Shown here in pieces: positions 12,084-22,224 of a stretch of 64,000 nt of DNA (the stretch's first letter is position 1; the number at the start of each line of letters is the position of its first letter). The notes below the pieces were generated by a model. It did no database searches and was not told the origin of the DNA. It was given only the letters and a program-made list of their open reading frames with translations. Origin of the DNA: Anthopleura xanthogrammica (taxonomy: Eukaryota; Cnidaria; Anthozoa; Actiniaria; Actiniidae); NCBI GenBank assembly GCA_964019055.1, contig OZ025211.1, forward strand, positions 16,242,716-16,306,715, in the 5' to 3' direction. Both the position numbers and the translations under genes were made by a program.

Positions 12084-12868
12084 ATTTATTATTTATGGTG
12101 GGGGGTTGTCTTTAACCAGTGCGGATACAGGTGGGGTGACTAGTTATTTTACATTTTACAGATTCTGTGAACCCAGAAATTCCAACGGCTTGTTGTGAAT
12201 TTTTTTTTTTTTACTGCCGCCTTTCAAAAATATGAAGGTTACCGACTTGGAATGTCAGTGGATTCGCAGAATAGGTAAAATTGCAGTAATTAACATTAAT
12301 TGAAAAGAAAGCCTTTTGGAATCGCTGAGCCTTCGTAAATAAAGAGTCGATAAATTTTGGAGTCGATAGGTTGCCGATTTTAATCAGATTTTTTTCCAGA
12401 ATATTTTGTAAAATTATATATATAAACGGGGAAGGGGAAATTGATAAAAATAAATGTTATTTTAAAGAACCCAGTAAAGTAAAGTACAGAGTTTCTTTTC
12501 CCTGTAAAATATCTATTGCATTACAGCTAATTTACGTAACGCGTGATACTGGTCGAATGCAAATTAAAGGCTTCATAATTACGTTTCAAATTTCCAATTA
12601 AAACTCAAAAAAAAGTAGTCTTGTTTCTTTGTTTCCTTTTTAACTGTCTGTGCGTGACCGTGTTGTTTATGTCAATCAACGCCTGCACTTTGAATAATAA
12701 TCTACAGTGATAGTACGTACATAGTGTACTCTTTGTACAGTTTTTGACTAGCTTGCGGGTGTTATGATCCTAGAACGTGTTCGATACTATCATTTTGTCC
12801 AGCATATATATTTTTGAACGAGTTTTAATTATTTTTCGTTGCACGTATGAGTGTTTGGTACTAGAAGT
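12084..12868. other. MULE 3' non-coding region
   Basis: No gene seen. It includes a candidate polyadenylation signal AATAAA near 12338 for the transposase transcript. Confidence 0.5.
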
Positions 12869-13092
12869 ATTCTGTACATTGTCATAGTTGACACTTTTGT
12901 CGTAACGCAATGCAAGCGGTGGTCTGATTCCTTAGTGTTAATGGATTACTAAAATTAAGTATTCATAAAATGCTCGTATTACGTAAATACTCGTGTTTGA
13001 CCCCGGGTCCATGTTTTCTACCGGAGTCCATGTTTTCTGAGTCCAGTCCATGTTTTCTCGGGTCCAGTCCAGTCCATGTTTTAGACCATGCC
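12869..13092 (-). repeat. MULE right TIR
   Basis: Inverted copy of 5299-5541, ending ATGCC before the duplicate GATCTTGAAA at 13093-13102. Confidence 0.85.
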
Positions 13093-13350
13093 GATCTTGA
13101 AACGGTTATAACTTTATAGAACATAATAATAACATTGTTATAGAATGCTGTGTCAACAAACACCATATCAATAAAGTCACTTAGTTTAAAGTCGTGAAGT
13201 GTTATTGATACTAGTGAGATTTACAAGGGCCATAGCTGCCTCTTGTTCTTGATCTTGGTTCTCTTCATTAGCAGATGTTGTAGTGTTAGTTTCTGTTCGA
13301 GTAGCCTTGCACTCAACATTTCCAACAGAGGCGCAGTTGTCTGGAACACT

Positions 13351-14019
13351 TCATCTTGATTCTTGGTTGATTAATTCATTTTGGAGTGATATTGCAAGTC
13401 TAAAATCATTTTCTTCTGCATCAGATTGAAAGGCGCTTGACATAGGAGGACATACACTAGTCGCTGAATAGCTGCATGCACGGTTTAGAACTGGAAAACG
13501 AATTGCGTAATCTTGCTCTAATATCCATCTCTTTGGATTCACACATGTTTCACTCGTAGATCTTTTGGGGTTAGTGGGATTACTTTTGTGTTCATGTTCA
13601 TGAACGGCTTCTTTCAGTAAATGGCCAACAAGATTTCTCGGAGGTAGTTTTCCGTTGCATTTTCTTTCCAATAACGTCACATGCTTACTAAGAAGAGCCC
13701 AGTTCTTCACCCCATTTATGATATACTTGTCACGGTCTGTACTAATGATATCATCTTCGACTCTTTTTGCAAATGAATCCTCTACTGACTTATAAGCTCT
13801 GAGCTTATTCTGGTAATCTGTCTGGAGTTTTGTAATCTCTATCTTCAATTTTTCCACTTTCTGTGAAAGACTTCGTAATTTTGCTTTGTCGTCTGGATGT
13901 TTTTCGAGGATTCCGCACAACATAGCTGACGCGCACTGATCTCCATCACATATCCGCCTATTGTGTCCTATTTTCAAATGACATTTACCACAGGTAGTTA
14001 AAGAACCAGAGTTGTGATT
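13351..14019 (-). pseudogene. CCHC zinc-knuckle and coiled-coil module (C-terminal half of a PB1/CCHC accessory gene)
   Basis: The minus frame is open from a stop near 14035 to the stop at 13351. It starts with a zinc-knuckle-like motif CGKCHLKIGHNRRIC, then CDGDQC and CGILEKHPDDK, a long heptad-rich helix (about residues 30-80 of the open frame), and a basic region ending LINQESR. I recall the same order (knuckle, His-Pro-acidic motif, coiled coil) in cnidarian proteins whose N-terminus is a PB1 domain. The matching PB1 module lies 1.6 kb upstream on the same strand, beyond a THAP/HTH transposase fragment. No start codon precedes the motif, so as it stands this is a separated 3' exon or a split gene. 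Confidence 0.6.
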
Positions 14020-15433
14020 TTGCGCCTTTGATATTTCTCTTTCTTAATCCAAGTACGAAATAGTTTACTAAAATGACCTTTTGAGATACCAAAACGATCA
14101 GATATATCCTGTACAAAAAGACCAACCCTGATTCTTACAAGCACCATGAACAGTTCATTTAAAGTGCTATTACCTCTTACTGGACCAGACTTCTTCTTAC
14201 CATCTTCCTGGTACAGTCGAGAATCGGGGGTATTACTGTTCCTCCAATATTGTAGTTTACTGACTTTAGGTTCCAGGTACTCGTGAAATGCTATAAGTGT
14301 ATCATAGGTTGGAAATCCAGTGTAGAACAGTATTGCAGCATTGTCATCTTTTAACTTCTCAAGGGTGAATGTCTGTTCTCTATATGCCTTAATTTCTTTT
14401 TCAAGTTTACCAACTTTAGTGCTGAGATTTACAATCATCTCTTCTTTGACCTCTAGTCTTTCTCTCATTGCTTCCATTTGTTCTTCTAAATTGTAAATAG
14501 AAAAGCTAAAGGCATATGTGTGGTCACTTGTAATTATGGTACTTTGTTCTTTGCCGGCATTAACATCAGACAAGTCTGTGAAATCAGTTTGTGTTGATTT
14601 ATCTTCAGTACTTTTTGAATTGCCGCCAGTTATATATAGAAGGTCGGAATCATCAGTACTATAAAAGTCAATGGATACTTCTGTAGGTTCTGTGGAGATA
14701 GTTGAGCTGGAGTAACTTGGATTTTCTCCTGTTTGTCGCAACATGCTTTCATTATTACAAGTATCCACAACAGCCAGGCTAGAGTCGTCTGCATCAGACA
14801 AGTCATTTAATAATTCTTCACAAATAACGGACCTTACATTACTTGAAGTTCCTGATGGTTGTTGCACGTGATTACTTGAGTGACTATTATCACAAGGAAT
14901 TTTACAATCATAAGAGTTAGAGAGCTGACCAGATTTTCGTATTTTTGGAGACTTACGTTTCGGTTCATTCGAGGTTGTTCTCCATGAAAATATGGATGGC
15001 TCTGCCCCTAAAAAGAATAAATAAGTTTTATTTTAACCATAATTTTTTAATAAAAAAAATATTATAAAATACGAGCAAGCAAGACGATCGACAGCAAGAC
15101 AGCTTGCAACTTATCGTGTGTTTACTTGTATTTACCTTCCTTTAATCGGCATCTTATTCCTCCTAACGATTGCTGGATGTGTTCTTTCCTAAAATGGACT
15201 TCACAAATCCTAGTATTGCTATTAACAACGAAGCCATCTCTTCTGTCTTGTCGTTTTATCAAGTTGCAACATCATGCTTTCCTCGGTCCCTTTGTTGGAA
15301 ACTTGAAAAAATGTAACTTAGACTTCGTTTTGTCGCTCTCATATTCAAAATTATAGCAATCAAATACAGCACACTGTTTTCCTCGACTTTTTCTATTATT
15401 TAAGGGCAATCCAGAGCAGTTATCTTTGTTCAT
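13998..15433 (-). pseudogene. THAP/HTH_Tnp_4 transposase, nonsense-mutated and lacking its DDE domain
   Basis: Exon 1 (15433-15136) encodes a THAP DNA-binding domain: Cys21 and Cys26, HFFKFP at 41-46, and CEVH near the C-end. Codon 54 is TGA (15274-15272), close to where THAP domains carry a conserved Trp. A GT-AG intron (15135-15008) joins in phase to exon 2 (15007-13998), which continues with the typical EPSIFSW linker, a Ser/Asp-rich stretch, a coiled coil and the helix-turn-helix found before DDE_Tnp_4 domains (DISDRFGISKGHFSKLFRTW). The frame then stops; the DDE nuclease that normally follows is absent and the CCHC module begins at once in another frame. Confidence 0.72.
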
Positions 15434-15579
15434 TTTAACACTAACTATCCACAGCCGCCATTAATCTTATAAATCTACGCTCGACATTCAGGCATAGCCT
15501 CGAGTTCGTGTTTGGCACGTGAGCCTCAAACTTTGGTCCCAGCGGTTTCTCGAGAACTGTTCGGCAACGTGAAATGGGA

Positions 15580-16182
15580 CTATTGCTTTTCTGTTTTGGC
15601 CTTTTCGAAATCCTCGGAAACTGTGTTGATATTTTCGAGCTTCTTCGATAACATTCGTTCCACAGGGCTTGTACTGTTGTCAACGTCAGGCTGGCAGCCG
15701 CTAGTATAAGTGGTAACATTGGTGCTAGTACATGGTAGTGATTCGCTTGAAATACTAGTACTAGTAGGATTATACAATAGCTGTTTTTTCGATTGGTAGT
15801 TTCTACTTTCTCCACTGTTATTAACTGCACTTTTCTCACAAGGGGTTTTCAAACTTTCACGTCTCTTCGCAATCAGTTCCGGCGTTGTTTTTGGCTGCCA
15901 TGTAATTTTCATTGTTAACCTTCGGAAAGTCGCTCCTTGGACCAAACTTGTGCATCTTATAGCATCACATAGGGAATCTCCTGAGCGTAGATTAATGAAA
16001 GTATTTTCATCGTCCTTGTATTTTATTCTCAGTTCCTCGTCAGGAATAAACTCCAAACACTCAACTTTCTTCCTTACGGTCTTCATTAAATCTTCGAACG
16101 ACAATAGTTCTGCTTCATCTGCTGATATTATCTCACAGTCTTCATTAAAGGATATATTGTAAAAAACTTTCAACTGAATCAT
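15580..16182 (-). CDS. PB1-domain accessory protein of the large element (N-terminal part)
   Basis: ATG at 16182 opens a 200-codon frame 75 bp inside the right inverted repeat. Residues 1-90 fit a PB1 domain, the ubiquitin-like fold that pairs proteins head to tail: a basic Lys in the first strand (MIQLKVFYN) and an acidic OPCA motif (KYKDDENTFINLRSGDSL) near 54-71. A Ser/Thr-rich linker follows and a short helix (VERMLSKKLENI) precedes the TAG at 15580. Convergent with the DD37E transposase, it could form multimers with the CCHC module downstream. Whether the TAG is the true end or a mutation within a longer PB1-CCHC protein is unclear. No catalytic motif is seen. Confidence 0.65.
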   Translation of the reverse strand: MIQLKVFYNISFNEDCEIISADEAELLSFEDLMKTVRKKVECLEFIPDEELRIKYKDDENTFINLRSGDSLCDAIRCTSLVQGATFRRLTMKITWQPKTTPELIAKRRESLKTPCEKSAVNNSGESRNYQSKKQLLYNPTSTSISSESLPCTSTNVTTYTSGCQPDVDNSTSPVERMLSKKLENINTVSEDFEKAKTEKQ

Positions 16183-16256
16183 CTTCGATAGCAGAAATAC
16201 CAGAATCGTTTGAAAGGATCAAAGTCGCGTTTGCTAGGTTCGATATAGAGTCCACA

Positions 16257-16400
16257 AGCGAATTTTCCCGCGCTCGTTAGCCGCTATCGGCTCGTCATCC
16301 TACTGATATCTTTTGACGTTACCCCTGACAACATGCACATTTCATCAACAAAACATCGCGACAAAACTTATGCCCTGTCAAACTCGACTGAGAAGCGTAG
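16257..16400 (-). repeat. Right terminal inverted repeat of the large element
   Basis: Inverted partner of 3756-3901, ending CTGAGAAGCGTAG and followed by TA. Confidence 0.85.
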
Positions 16401-16402
16401 TA

Positions 16403-16835
16403 ATAGTTTAGGTAATTGTTTTTGAAAATATCAGGTCTTAACATACTTAAAAAGTTAGTCACTAAGATTCCACATGCTGGGGTTGAGGAAGTACTTGTCC
16501 AAGTTGTTGCACATTTCCAACGATGACTGGTAATTTCTGGGAAGGATCAACTTTCTGAAGCATGTGAAAGACTTTGGTCAAACTGTTGCTGGGGCCATTT
16601 GTTCGACGTTAACAACGATAGACTTTCCAGGTACAACCACATCTGTTGCCATGCAGAATCTCAGAAAATTAACTATTATATTCTTATTCGCTCCCCGCTC
16701 AACGGAATATAAATCATTTACCATTTAATACTAGACAGACTTACAGGAGTGTGTCCACACGACAAGCATGTGTCTTTCTTGGAATAATTAATGTTATTAT
16801 AATAATAGTAATTAATAGTGGCTTACTATATAATT
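16403..16835. other. No gene seen
   Basis: Unique AT-rich sequence between the large element and the Penelope-like element. Confidence 0.5.
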
Positions 16836-17074
16836 TCAATAAGAAATTTAGCGATAGAAAACTTTTTTTAAAGAACATTTTAATAAAAGACGACGTTTCG
16901 ACGTTTGCTTAACTTCATTATCAAGCCTAAAATGAATTGAAAATTACATGATACATATATAGGAAATAGAACAATGAAACTAATTTACAAATATGTGTAT
17001 AAAAATATGTACAAACAAGAAAAGAATAATAAGAATAGCTATGTTAAACAAAGAAATAAAATAATAAAATAAAA
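16836..17074 (-). repeat. Penelope-like element 3' region with hammerhead-like remnant
   Basis: The minus strand contains TTGATAATGAAG, then AAACGTCGAAACGTCGTC. Penelope-like terminal repeats often carry a minimal hammerhead ribozyme with a CUGAUGA core and GAAAC before the cleavage site. The GAAACGTC part is present, but the first core box is altered by extra bases, so activity is doubtful. Confidence 0.4.
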
Positions 17075-18034
17075 TTAAGTAAAAAGTTTAGCATTAATTG
17101 GGTCGCTTTGCACGTTCAAAGTTGGCTTAATTGTTCTTATAAATAACATTTCATAAATAAGACAATTAAATTTGTTACTACATTTCTTCAAAACAGTGAA
17201 ATGTTCGTTCTTAGGTCCCTGGAGGATGCCATGATGTTCCTTCAAATGTTTGCCAATAGAGGAGTACTTATGTTCATTAATACGTTGAAAGACGTGTCGG
17301 GTTGACATACCAACATAATCTGAATCGCACAGATCACACTTAAATTGATAAACAACGCAATTTTGATTGATAAGATTAGGTTTTCTCTCTTTGGGCTTTA
17401 AGACATCTTCGATGTTTTTGTTCGTAAAGATAGGCTGAATTGTTACTTCAATCTTGTTGCTAAGATCTTTGAATTGCTTTCTAACAGCATTGGCAGATTT
17501 CTGATCCTTAAAGGGAATTGGAATGTGTACTATCTTGTCAGGATCTTTACCACTAGCTGCTATTGATTCTTTGTTGTTAAAATTCATGATGGTATTGTTT
17601 ATAAGGTTAATTGGATAACCAAGGTGTAGAAAAATAGAACGTAGCTTTTGACATTCATCTTTAAAGAACTCATCAGTTGATGACAGAGCTTTAGCTCGAT
17701 GTAGCATCGTCTTAATTAAAGACTCCTTGTATCGCTCATCAACATGGCTTTGGTAATGGAGAAGTAAGCCATCGTCGGTAGGTTTGCGATAAACTCGTGT
17801 TTCAAGCTTAGTCCCATTTTTGATGATTTCAAAACCAATAAACGAGATCTTGTTGTCGTTTTGTAACTCCATGGTAAAATTAAGATTACCATGCAAGCTG
17901 TTAAGTGTCGTAAGGAAGCATTCTGCAGAGTCAACATTAGGCATAACGACCAAAGTATCGTCAACATATCTCTTATAAAGTGACGGGAAAGAATCACCCA
18001 AGTCAGATTCAAGTTTTTCTTCTAGATGACACAT
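17075..18034 (-). CDS. Penelope-like reverse transcriptase C-terminus and GIY-YIG endonuclease
   Basis: About 319 codons are uninterrupted to the stop at 17075. The catalytic motif YVDDTLVVM lies near residue 25. The thumb region follows, and the last third carries a GIY-YIG-type nuclease: VVYQFKCDLC, then DYVGMSTRHVFQRINEH, KHLKEHHG and an ending LFIRTIKPTLNVQSD. This combination of reverse transcriptase and GIY-YIG nuclease defines Penelope-like elements. It is the 3' part of the gene whose preceding segment lies at 22918-22722, so it cannot now be expressed as a whole enzyme. Confidence 0.88.
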   Translation of the reverse strand: MCHLEEKLESDLGDSFPSLYKRYVDDTLVVMPNVDSAECFLTTLNSLHGNLNFTMELQNDNKISFIGFEIIKNGTKLETRVYRKPTDDGLLLHYQSHVDERYKESLIKTMLHRAKALSSTDEFFKDECQKLRSIFLHLGYPINLINNTIMNFNNKESIAASGKDPDKIVHIPIPFKDQKSANAVRKQFKDLSNKIEVTIQPIFTNKNIEDVLKPKERKPNLINQNCVVYQFKCDLCDSDYVGMSTRHVFQRINEHKYSSIGKHLKEHHGILQGPKNEHFTVLKKCSNKFNCLIYEMLFIRTIKPTLNVQSDPINAKLFT

Positions 18035-18060
18035 ACATACATTACAGACAGACAGACAGA

Positions 18061-18611
18061 CAGATTTATTTGCACCTCTAAAACTAAAGATATTTTTACA
18101 AATATATATAAATAAATTTTAGATATTAATTATAAATAGATTGATAATTGATAAATAGAAAAGTACATATTTGAAATTTATATATGTATACAAGCTATTT
18201 ACAAAACCAACTTGATAAATAATTATATAGATAGAAATGTAATAATTATTATATATAGATGTGATTTTTTGTAATGTGTATTATTATAAGTATATATGTA
18301 TATATATATTAGTTCATATCAGTTTGTTTCAATTTAATTTTAGGTTAGCCTGGGAAATAGGTACAGGATACCTGGAATAACTTAACGTTAATCGAGCCAG
18401 GTAGCCTTATAGGCATTTGAGGCATTGTGGGGTCAGACAAAGCATAGTTTATTACTGAAGAAAACAAAGAAAACAAGCCAAATTAAAGTATGAGTTACAA
18501 GAAAAACAAGAAAAAAAGATGTATAATCACAACAAACAACACAAATGACAAAGAGCAAAAAAGATAATTTCAGGTGTATATACAGATAAGGGAATAAGTT
18601 GATGAAAAAAT
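18061..18611 (-). other. LINE 3' untranslated region
   Basis: AT-rich, non-coding, ending in the TCTG microsatellite at the insertion site. Similar 3' tails occur in L2/CR1 LINEs. Confidence 0.6.
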
Positions 18612-20490
18612 TTAGTATTTTTCAATCAAATTAGATATAAATGTAGATTTGAAAATAGCTTTTGATTTTGATTTCATTGAGGTGTCTATTTCATTCCATA
18701 CTTTAGGTCCTTGAAAGCGGAAAGAAAATTTACCATAATTTGTTCTTACTTTAGGAATACATAAGGATTGTCTTGCTGCGAATCTTGTGTTGTATGAGTG
18801 TCGATTTGTAGTTAAATTGAAAAAGCTATTGAAAGCAACTGGTAGATTATTTGTGTGAAAGTCATACATTAGAAGAGCAATGTGAAGAGTTGCTAAATCA
18901 GACAATTTAATAATTCCAAGTTGTTTAAAGAGAGGGGTCCTATGTTCGTCAAAAGCTGAGAATGTTATAATGCGAACAGCTCTCTTTTGTAACAAGAACA
19001 AAGGTTTTAAAGTGGTAGTATAAGTATTTCCCCAGACAGAGATTCCATATGTCAAGTAAGGGTAGATTAGTGAATAATAGAGTTGAATAAGTACATTAGA
19101 ATTAACATAGTGACGCAATTTAGATAGGATTCCTATGGTTCTTTTAGTTCTTTTAGTAATATATTGAACATGAGCTTTAAAGGTTAAGTGAGAATCAAGT
19201 TTAAAACCAAGGTAATTAACATTTTTTTTACCTTCAATAGGTATATGATTTATATGAAGATTAGGAAGATAAGTAAGTTTTTTCTGCAGTGGATGGAAAA
19301 TTACAAAATTAGTTTTATCTATGTTTAGTGAAAGTCGATTACTTGAAAGCCACATGTATATTCTAGCTAAGTGAATATTGACGAAATTCTCTAACTCAAT
19401 TATACTCTTATGGGCGTAAAATAAATTTGAATCATCTGCAAATAAATGAAATTCAAACAAGTCAGAGCTGTTTTTAAAGTCGTTTATATATAGGAGGAAT
19501 AGTAATGGACCCAGTACACTTCCTTGAGGAACACCACAAATAACATTTTTTTCATCAGATTTAGTGTTTCCAATACATACTAGTTGTCGTCTATTGGACA
19601 AGTAAGATTTAAACCAATCAAGGGGCAACCCCCTAATTCCATAATGATCTAGTTTTTTCAAAAGTATGCTGTGATCCACACTATCAAAAGCTTTGCTGAG
19701 GTCTAAAAAGATGCCACAGGCATATTTCTTTTCTTCAATTGCTTGTTGGACTTTATCAATTATAAGTAATGTAGCTTGAGTGGTTGAATGTTTGGTTCTA
19801 AATCCAAATTGATTATCAAATAATATTTTTTTGTTATCAAGAAAATTAAATAGTCTTTTGTACATCAGTTTTTCTAACAATCTATTAAAACATGATAATA
19901 GTGAGATTGGTCTATAATTGCTAACACAAGTTAGTGAGCCTTTCTTAAAAACAGGTATTACATGAGCAAGTTTGAATTTATCAGGTACAATCCCAGTTGA
20001 AAATGAGCAATTGAAGAGTTTTTGTAAGGGATTACAGAGATAATTTTGTAAAAGTTTTAATAGCTTAATTGGGATACTAGAGGGGCCTATAGATTTAGAT
20101 GGGTCTAGCATGCAAATTTCCTTTTTGATTTCATCAGAAGTAACAGGAGAAAGTAGAAAACTGCTTAATTGAGGTGGGTCCATGAAATCTAAAGGAGAAA
20201 TGCTAGTGGGGGCAATTGAGCTTGCCATCTTCTCACCAATACTAGAAAAATAATCATTGAATGTATTAGCAATAGTTCCAGCATCTTTGATATCAGAATT
20301 ATTTACAATTAGTTTTGAAGGTATGTTTTTTGTAATTACTTTGTTAGATGTTAGTTCTTTAATTCCTTTCCAAATGATTTTCATGTTATTTGAATTGTTT
20401 GTGAAGTACTTGTTATAATATAGTTTTTTACTAGCACATAATAACCTTCTCAGATTGTTTCGATAACGCTTGTACTTAAAACTATCATAA
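18612..20490 (-). CDS. LINE ORF2, reverse transcriptase part
   Basis: An open frame of about 625 codons runs from the MITE junction to the stop at 18612. Reverse transcriptase motifs in order are YRPISLLSCFNRLLEK, then SKAFDSVDHSIL, GVPQGSVLGPLLFLLYINDF and the catalytic FADDSNLFY, followed by the thumb (KTNFVIFHP and NYLGFKLD) and the C-terminal domain (YPYLTYGISVWGNTY and GPKVWNEI). These motifs place it in the Jockey/CR1/L2 group. The frame is intact, so loss of function is due only to the MITE insertion and 5' truncation. Confidence 0.9.
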
Positions 20491-20499
20491 GGAGACTAG

Positions 20500-20732
20500 T
20501 ACCCCGTTCACACTATAGCTTAAACATGTTTTAAAGTAGTTTAACTAAACATGTTTAGAAAATTATTTACGAACATTGTTCACTCTTTGATGAAATAATA
20601 CATATAAACTATCCTTCATATTGTACTGAACAGATTAGAGATAAAATAATTACATTGAAGCTTTCTAGTCTCTAAACATTTTGTTTAATAAAAACTCAGT
20701 TTAACTAAACAGGTTTTGGTGTGAATGGGGTA
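20500..20732. mobile_element. 233-bp MITE in LINE ORF2
   Basis: Ends TACCCCGTTCACAC and its inverted counterpart GTGAATGGGGTA bracket a 233-bp AT-rich core with further inverted TTTAACTAAACATG-like segments. The flanks TAG (20497-20499) and TTA (20733-20735) fit a degenerate three-base TWA duplication, pointing to a PIF/Harbinger-type non-autonomous element (tentative). It cuts ORF2 between the codons for KKYLKT and SPYDSFKYKR. Confidence 0.7.
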
Positions 20733-22147
20733 TTAGTCTTTAGATATTTCTTAAATAATTTATTCTTCTCTTTTATAGATGTCTTAATACCTTGTGTTAT
20801 CCAGGGCTTAGAATTAAACTTTATTTCTTTTTTCGAAAGTTCCTTAATAGGTACATGTTTATCAATTACCTCAGTAATTTTAGCAAAGAATGAATCAAAA
20901 ATAGCATTGGCATCATTATCATTGTTGGGCAGAACTTCAACCCAGTTTATTTCTTTTACCTCATTAGTTAGAGCAGTTTCATCAAACTTTGAAAAATCTC
21001 TTTTATAAATCTTTATATTTTTAGGTAGACTAGAGATCTTGTTAATACAAAGAAAATTAGGAAGATGATCAGATAAGTCTGATAAGATGTTACCACTTGT
21101 AGTATTATAATTTAGTGAGTTGAAAAATATATTGTCAATGAGTGTAGCACTGTGGTCAGTTATTCTACTAGGTTGAAGAATTTGTGGACAAAAAAAGTAG
21201 GAGCTCATAGAATTAATAAATAGTTCAGTTTGAGCGTGGGATTCATAATTCAATAAGTTAATATTAAAATCTCCCATAAAGACACATAATTTTTTTTCAT
21301 GATGAATCTTATCAAGTGAAGAATAAAGATAATTTGTAAAGGTATCCATGTTAGCATTAGGATGTCTATAAAAGACTGCACAAATTATATTTTGTCCAGA
21401 GTTTTCAATTTCAATCCACAATGCCTCAAACTCCTCTCTAGAAGTACTAAGGTCTTCTCTTAAAGTATAATTTGAGTTCTCATTCACATATAATCCTACC
21501 CCTCCTGCATTTGTAAGTGTAGGTTGGGATAGGAAATTATATCCTGGTAAACTGATATTCCCTATTATATAATCCTGATTATATTTAATCCTGGTCTCAG
21601 ATAGACCAATAACAGAGAAAGAATATTGTAAATCATCTAATAAAAGATTTAATTTGTCACTATTTCCAGTGAGACTTCTAATATTGCTATGTAATACAGA
21701 AAAAGATTTATTCTTTTTAGAGTTTTGTATCTCAGGATTATCATGAAAATTATGAATAGAGTAATAGCTGAAGTTTGTTTGGTTTGGCAGCTGCTGATCA
21801 ATATCTATATTATTGAGAGTTTGAATCTTGCTAAGAGTTGTTACTATATCAAAGCAAGGAAGACAATCAAGTTTCAAACTATCAATACGACCAGAACATA
21901 AGCATAAGGTATTAGAGTTAAAAGATAATTTTAGTAAATTGTCAGTATTCAAATTGAAAAAAGGAAAAATACTAGAACTACAATGTAGACAGATCCAAAG
22001 ATTATGATTTACAGAAAAATAGTTAAAGTCAGTTCTTGAGAGTTTACTGCATTTGTAATGATACCAGGCAAGGCAAATAACACATCTAATAGTTCGAGCA
22101 TTAGATCTAAAATGTTTATGACAAGATGTACACTTATCTGAGGGCAT
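20733..22147 (-). CDS. LINE ORF2, PHD-like finger and endonuclease part
   Basis: ATG at 22147. Residues 1-60 are a C4HC3 PHD-like finger (CTSCHKHF, CVICLAWYHYKC, LWICLHC). From about residue 145 the exonuclease-endonuclease-phosphatase fold follows: LHSNIRSL, IGLSETRIK, VGLYVNENSNYT, FYRHPNANM, FMGDFNINLL and LSDHLPNF. This nuclease nicks target DNA to prime reverse transcription. The last residues before the stop at 20705 are encoded by the MITE, so the enzyme is separated from the reverse transcriptase downstream. Confidence 0.88.
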
Positions 22148-22224
22148 CAGTGAAGTGGATTAGACATCTTGATGTTAGCACCAGCAGGGACGTGAGTTGA
22201 TGAGCCAAAGTTTTGAAGATTATA

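Larger units (their letters stand above)
5299..13092. mobile_element. MULE (Mutator-like) DNA transposon nested in the mariner-like element
   Basis: Inverted repeats at 5299-5541 and 12869-13092, starting GGCATRGTCTAAAACATGG, are flanked by identical 10-bp direct copies of GATCTTGAAA at 5289-5298 and 13093-13102. A duplication of 8 to 11 bp is the hallmark of the Mutator superfamily, and the internal gene encodes a MULE-type transposase with a SWIM zinc finger. Length is 7,794 bp. The intact coding sequence, the exact duplication and the near-identical outermost 130 bp of the repeats suggest recent insertion. Confidence 0.9.
3756..16400. mobile_element. Large mariner-like element with TA duplication and 145-bp TIRs, carrying a nested MULE
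   Basis: The left end (3756-3901, starting CTACGCTTCTCAG) is repeated in inverted orientation at 16257-16400 with about 96% identity. Both ends are flanked by TA (3754-3755 and 16401-16402), as in Tc1/mariner (IS630) elements. A DD37E transposase starts 15 bp inside the left repeat and reads inward. A PB1-domain gene starts 75 bp inside the right repeat and also reads inward. Removing the nested MULE (5299-13092 plus one 10-bp duplication) leaves an element of about 4.84 kb. Each repeat contains a short hairpin, AGCCG-ATAG-CGGCT. Confidence 0.85.

Noticed and set aside
15272..15274. TGA in the THAP domain read as selenocysteine
   Set aside because: The family has Trp near this place, the gene is otherwise truncated, and no SECIS-like element was noticed; a nonsense mutation is simpler.
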